From assembly GCF_029873635.1 (NCBI RefSeq), contig NC_080421.1:40033120-40097119 (forward strand): a stretch of DNA of 64,000 nt, written 5' to 3'. Source of the DNA: Malania oleifera (lineage: Eukaryota > Streptophyta > Magnoliopsida > Santalales > Ximeniaceae). Shown piece after piece: positions 60,255 to 64,000 of the stretch (position 1 is its first letter; the number at the start of each line of letters is the position of its first letter). The position numbers and the translations under genes were made by a program. The notes under the pieces were generated by a model. The model did not search any database, was not told the origin of the DNA, and saw only the letters and a program-made list of their open reading frames with translations.

Positions 60255-62259
60255 TGTTGACCTTATAGGTCACACCCAGTTTTGATAATAACAAATACTT
60301 GTTGTATTTGATGGTTGTCTGAGGATATGTGCATGTATACAATTGACAAATCAAAATGATGGCACAAGAAGTAAAAGTTGAAGGCCCTGAAGAATTTATT
60401 TGTGATGCATTTAAATTCATTATTTATTATGAGTTTGTAATAGTAAATAGGATTTGGGTTGTAATAATCATATGCATCACTTGTATGATATGATAGGTAA
60501 GCTCAAACAAAAAAGACCTAGAATGACCCTAGGACACTCATACATGCACAAACATATATGCTTATATGGATAGGGTGATTGCATAAGGAAATAGAACCGA
60601 AATGCATTAAAAATGCATGTTCGATCGATCGTACTTCACAAGTATAAATCTATTAGTTAACCAAACCCATCATCGGGTCAATAGTTTCACCACTACATGG
60701 TCGACTGAACCCTACCTAGTTCAAGTCACCCGGTTGACCGAACTCCCTCCACGTCAAACATTTGACCATATGGTCGACCGCACCTAAAAGCTTAAGCCAA
60801 CCACCTGATCGACCGAGTTCCCACATGTTTTTGGCCAACTTCCTGGTCAACTGAACCACTTAGTTTAAATCCACGCAGTCAACCGAACCGCGCGGAAATG
60901 GAAAAATCGCCTTGGAACCCTATTTTCTGGTCGACCGAACTTCCAGTTCAAATTTTACCTGATCGACCGAAATTGGATACTTGGTCAACCGAACCTCACC
61001 TTCGGTCGACTGGTGCTCTTAGGTTACCATATTATTTTTGCCATGGTTAAAATATTTAAACAGGGTTAATTGGGTTAAAATGGTTTAAAACAGAATTAAT
61101 AATCTCCTATGTGTCCTAGATGGCTATAATCAAGGGGCAGCCTATATATACCCCCTCATTTGAAAAGATTAGCAAACTTGATTAGTGAAAATTCTTTGAA
61201 TTCAAAAATCTCTCTTATTCACTACCAAGCATCTTACACTCATACTTACCTTGCCATATTGCCAAAAATTCGTTTATAAGTGTGAATTGAGTGTTCTTGT
61301 CTTATAGGTTTGCTCTCTCCTATTTGTGATTGATTGATATTATTTTGTTTGAGAGCAAGACCTCAAGTTTTCTTAGGATACTTTATCAATAAGTCTTTCC
61401 TAAGAAGACTTTACTTGAACTTCTAAGTATTGCACTATTATTGCAAAATCTTGAGGAGTTCTCATTCGATTTTGATTGCTAAAAATATTTTCAAATCATT
61501 TTCAAATATATCGTGTGTTTCATTTTGATAAAAATTCTTGGAGAGATATTGCTTATGTTTTAAAGACTTTTGTTGCAATATTCTTTGATTAGTATTGTTT
61601 TTTGAACACAAAGATCAAACCATCTTTGCAAACAAAATCTAAATATCTTTTAAGGCATATACTTTGAAAAAAATCATCTGTTGAGATATCTGAAGTGTGG
61701 CTAGTATCTTTGTTTGAGCATTGTGATTGAAAATATTATTTTGACACAAAGATCATATTATTTGCACTCTCACACATTGATTGCAACACTTGTATACATA
61801 TATGAGAGTAGACATCTTAGACCACATTGAGCTTACTTCATTATATCATTTAGTGGTGTATGTGATTGTTTATATGGGTACATATCTGCTTTACATGAAA
61901 GCATAATCACTGTACCAGTTTCATTATTGAGAACATACTGTTGTATTCCCCATGTGGCCTGAGGGGGCGGTAATCCAGCCTGGTAAGGATTGTGTGTAAA
62001 GGTTGAGGTCAGCCTTATGCTAATTGACCTGGTTGTTTAGGTGCCACTCCACCTGTTTAAGTGAGCATTATAGTGGTAATCCTTGTGCTTGTTAGCCAAG
62101 ACGGAGACGTAAGCAATTTGCCAAACCTCGATAACATTTCTTGGTGTCACTTATTTCCTTACTGTTTTCTGGTGCATGTTTTGTTGATTAAATTGCGTTA
62201 TTTAATTTCTACTACATATTACAATTTATTTATTTTACTTGCACTAGATTGAATTTAGG
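60255..62259 (+). repeat. 3' LTR of element D, truncated by E2
   Basis: TGTTGACCTTATAGGTC start, colinear with the 5' LTR up to GAATTTAGG (62259), where E2 begins. The remaining 100 bp, including the C-run, would lie beyond the E2 insertion. Confidence 0.9.
60620..61150 (+). promoter_or_regulatory. Palindrome array and TATA box, D 3' LTR
   Basis: Same array as in the 5' LTR, with more decayed members (GGTCAACTGAACC, GATCGACCGAAAT). TATATATA at 61143-61150. Confidence 0.55.
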
Positions 62260-64000
62260 TGTAATGATCCAAAGAATAATGGTATTTAAATAATAAAAAG
62301 AGAGGGAAATGGAAACAGTAACAAAAGGGGGCAGCAGAATTCGTCGACAAGGGTGTGCTTCGTCGATGAGTAGATATCGAGAGGATATCCGGGCGACTCT
62401 GAATTTTGTTGATGAGGGGGGAAGTTCGTCAATTAGTTGCCTTCTTGACCTCATGCGACGAGGTGACGTGACTCGTCGACGAAGGCTAGTGTATAAATAG
62501 TCTTAAACTCGGAGTTTTACACAAATTATCAACAAAATCCTCTTTTTCTCTCTCCTCTACGATTCTTCCCTCTTCTCTCTTCGATTCCAGCCCCGTTAGT
62601 CATTGGATCGACGATCTGAGGCCACCACAATGCTCCAGGGAAAGTTCTCTCCAAGTCTATCGGAGTGGATCGTTGGTGGGACGAAGTTAAATTTCATCCC
62701 AAATTTAGGGTAAGGTCTTTTATGCAATATTTGACTTTCCAGCAGTTGTAGGAAATGTAGTAGTCGAAGAAATATTGATATTTTGTTCTGGTAAATGTTG
62801 TTTTTAGGGTGTTGAGTGGGGAACCCTGCTGGTGTAGGACCTGTTGCAGTAGGAGATTTTAGTAGGAATCAGGTAAGAGAAATATGCTATGCTAGGCAAT
62901 TCTATTATGATTCAGTACAAATCATATGTTTTTGGCAAATTATTATTCAGACCATATATATAGTTTTCAGAGCCTGATAATATTATTATTTAGTTGTGTG
63001 GCATGAGTTTAATATTAAATCAACACAGAGTTTATATGATTTTCAAAATACCATGATGTACAGTATACGTACAGAAACTTGTATTTTACAGTATTTTCAG
63101 AATACTATGATATATAAACCTCGAAACCATAACATTCAGTTACTATAGTTAATTTGATATTTCAGTTATTCAGTCATGCAGATATCTTAGATATTCAGTT
63201 ATTATAATCTATTCAGATCAGTTTATATAATGTTATAGTTATTTCAATTGTTACAAAATCATGGTAAAAGCAGTATTTTAGAAATATCAGTTATTTATAT
63301 ATAGTATCAGACCCTGATGGACCGTATTCAACCAGTAGAGCACGGTACCGTAGTTATATTCAGTTCAGAGTGCAACCACTACTTAGATAGTATGTGGTAT
63401 TCAGAAGTCGATCGTGCCTATGTTGTGGACAGGCTCCCCATCAGATATGGGTTGAGGGGGCTGATCTGATTGTTAGAGTTCAGCTGACTTACCCTAGTCG
63501 GCTAGCCAGGTTAGGTCCCACCTTCGGGCTGCACAACCCTGTCATGAGGGGTTAAATCATGACTTTTAGTTATCCATCTAGGGAATCTTTTCAGTTATTA
63601 TATATATTTATAATCAGATTTACAGAAAATAATCATACCTATAGATATTAGTAGTATTATGAATAAATATTTAGGAAAATCAGTTTATGTTAAGCAACAT
63701 AGGTATGATTTATATTGCAACAGGCATACAGGTTTGACTCAGCTTTGTTATTTATGATATTTTCTAAATCAGATTTTACAAGCATGTAGCTCACTTGCCA
63801 CACACAAGAAATAGAATATTTCGTCTTACTAAGCGTCGTCTCATCCCAGTAAATTGATATTTTTTTGGTGATCCAGTTAGGCGAGCAGATCAGGCTTGCA
63901 GGTAGAGGGCTACAGTGCTGCCCTATCAGTAGGGTGAGTATTTTTTGGGAAGGGAGTACTTTTGTATAGCCCTAGTTTCTGTTGAGGGCATTTTGAGAAT
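62260..64000 (+). mobile_element. E2: LTR of the TGTAACGACC family, cut by window end
   Basis: Begins TGTAATGATCC (62260) inside the D 3' LTR. It is the reverse-complement counterpart of E1 (20757-23230). Shared blocks include the AAATAATAAAA start, the GTCGACGA array, TGGATCG..GATCTGAGGCC, GAACCCTGC..GTGTAGG and CACCTTCGGGCTGCACAACC. It lacks the 29-bp tandem repeat of E1. Whether it is a solo LTR or the 5' LTR of a full element cannot be seen. Confidence 0.82.
62338..62498 (+). promoter_or_regulatory. Motif array and TATA box, E2
   Basis: TTCGTCGACAAG, TTCGTCGATGAG, TTTGTTGATGAG and CTCGTCGACGAAG, then GTATAAATAG at 62491-62500. This gives the promoter position and orientation of the E family. 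Confidence 0.6.

Larger units (their letters stand above)
52742..62259 (+). mobile_element. Copia element D (SIRE-like), 3' LTR interrupted
   Basis: 5' LTR 52742-54851, primer-binding site, gag, pol, polypurine tracts and 3' LTR 60255-62259. The 3' LTR stops about 100 bp before its expected end because E2 is inserted after TTTAGG. The first 185 bases of the two LTRs differ at about 13 positions by eye (about 93 percent identity), so D is older than B. No additional ORF after pol. Many stops and frameshifts. Confidence 0.93.

Overview
The window looks like plant nuclear DNA from a repeat-rich, intergenic and probably heterochromatic stretch. I find no host gene that I can defend. The evidence for a plant is: Ty1/copia retrotransposons whose primer-binding sites match plant initiator-Met tRNA (TGGTATCAGAGC), a Cassandra-type 5S-bearing TRIM, an hAT-like plant MITE, long (GA/CT)n and (CA)n microsatellites, and AT-rich background. 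Probably a dicot; the species cannot be named from the sequence.

Layout. (1) 1-20327: copia element A (SIRE-like, + strand). Its 5' LTR is cut by the window edge. It carries gag, pol and an additional ORF after pol. A is interrupted inside pol by a complete minus-strand copia element B (4281-13428, LTRs about 1.9 kb) and inside its 3' LTR by a solo LTR, C (17892-20017). (2) 20328-24310: Athila-like LTR material (F1), split by a solo LTR of another family, E1 (20757-23230). (3) 24311-26133: quiet AT-rich DNA and an hAT-like MITE. (4) 26241-37561: tentatively one very long Tat/Ogre-like LTR. It is broken by solo LTR G (27302-29689), which itself holds a Cassandra solo LTR (29304-29621), and by a young but internally deleted copia element H (31859-36152) that landed in a minisatellite. 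(5) 37562-52132: microsatellites, a Tat-like fragment, a second Athila-like LTR (F2) bordered by hairpins, and solo LTR C2 (48502-50563). (6) 52133-52741: start of a Tat/Ogre-like LTR. It is interrupted by copia element D (+ strand, 52742-62259), whose 3' LTR is interrupted by a second E copy (E2) running off the window.

All coding capacity belongs to retrotransposons and all of it is broken by stops, frameshifts or deletions. Target-site duplications support the boundaries of B, C, C2, E1, H, Cassandra (one mismatch) and the MITE, so the nesting order can be read: F before A before B and C; F before E1; the Ogre-like LTR before G and H; G before Cassandra; D before E2.

The features most worth following up are: (a) short CG-containing palindromic motifs repeated in an array just upstream of the TATA box in the LTRs of several different families, with a different core in each family; (b) a miniature version of that arrangement in front of the additional ORF of element A, suggesting that this ORF has its own promoter; (c) loss of one catalytic aspartate in each of protease, integrase and reverse transcriptase of element A; and (d) element H, almost identical LTRs around a coding region lacking most of RT/RNase H, as expected for mobilisation in trans. 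Coordinates and translations were worked out by eye; family and lineage names are from remembered family traits, not from a database search.
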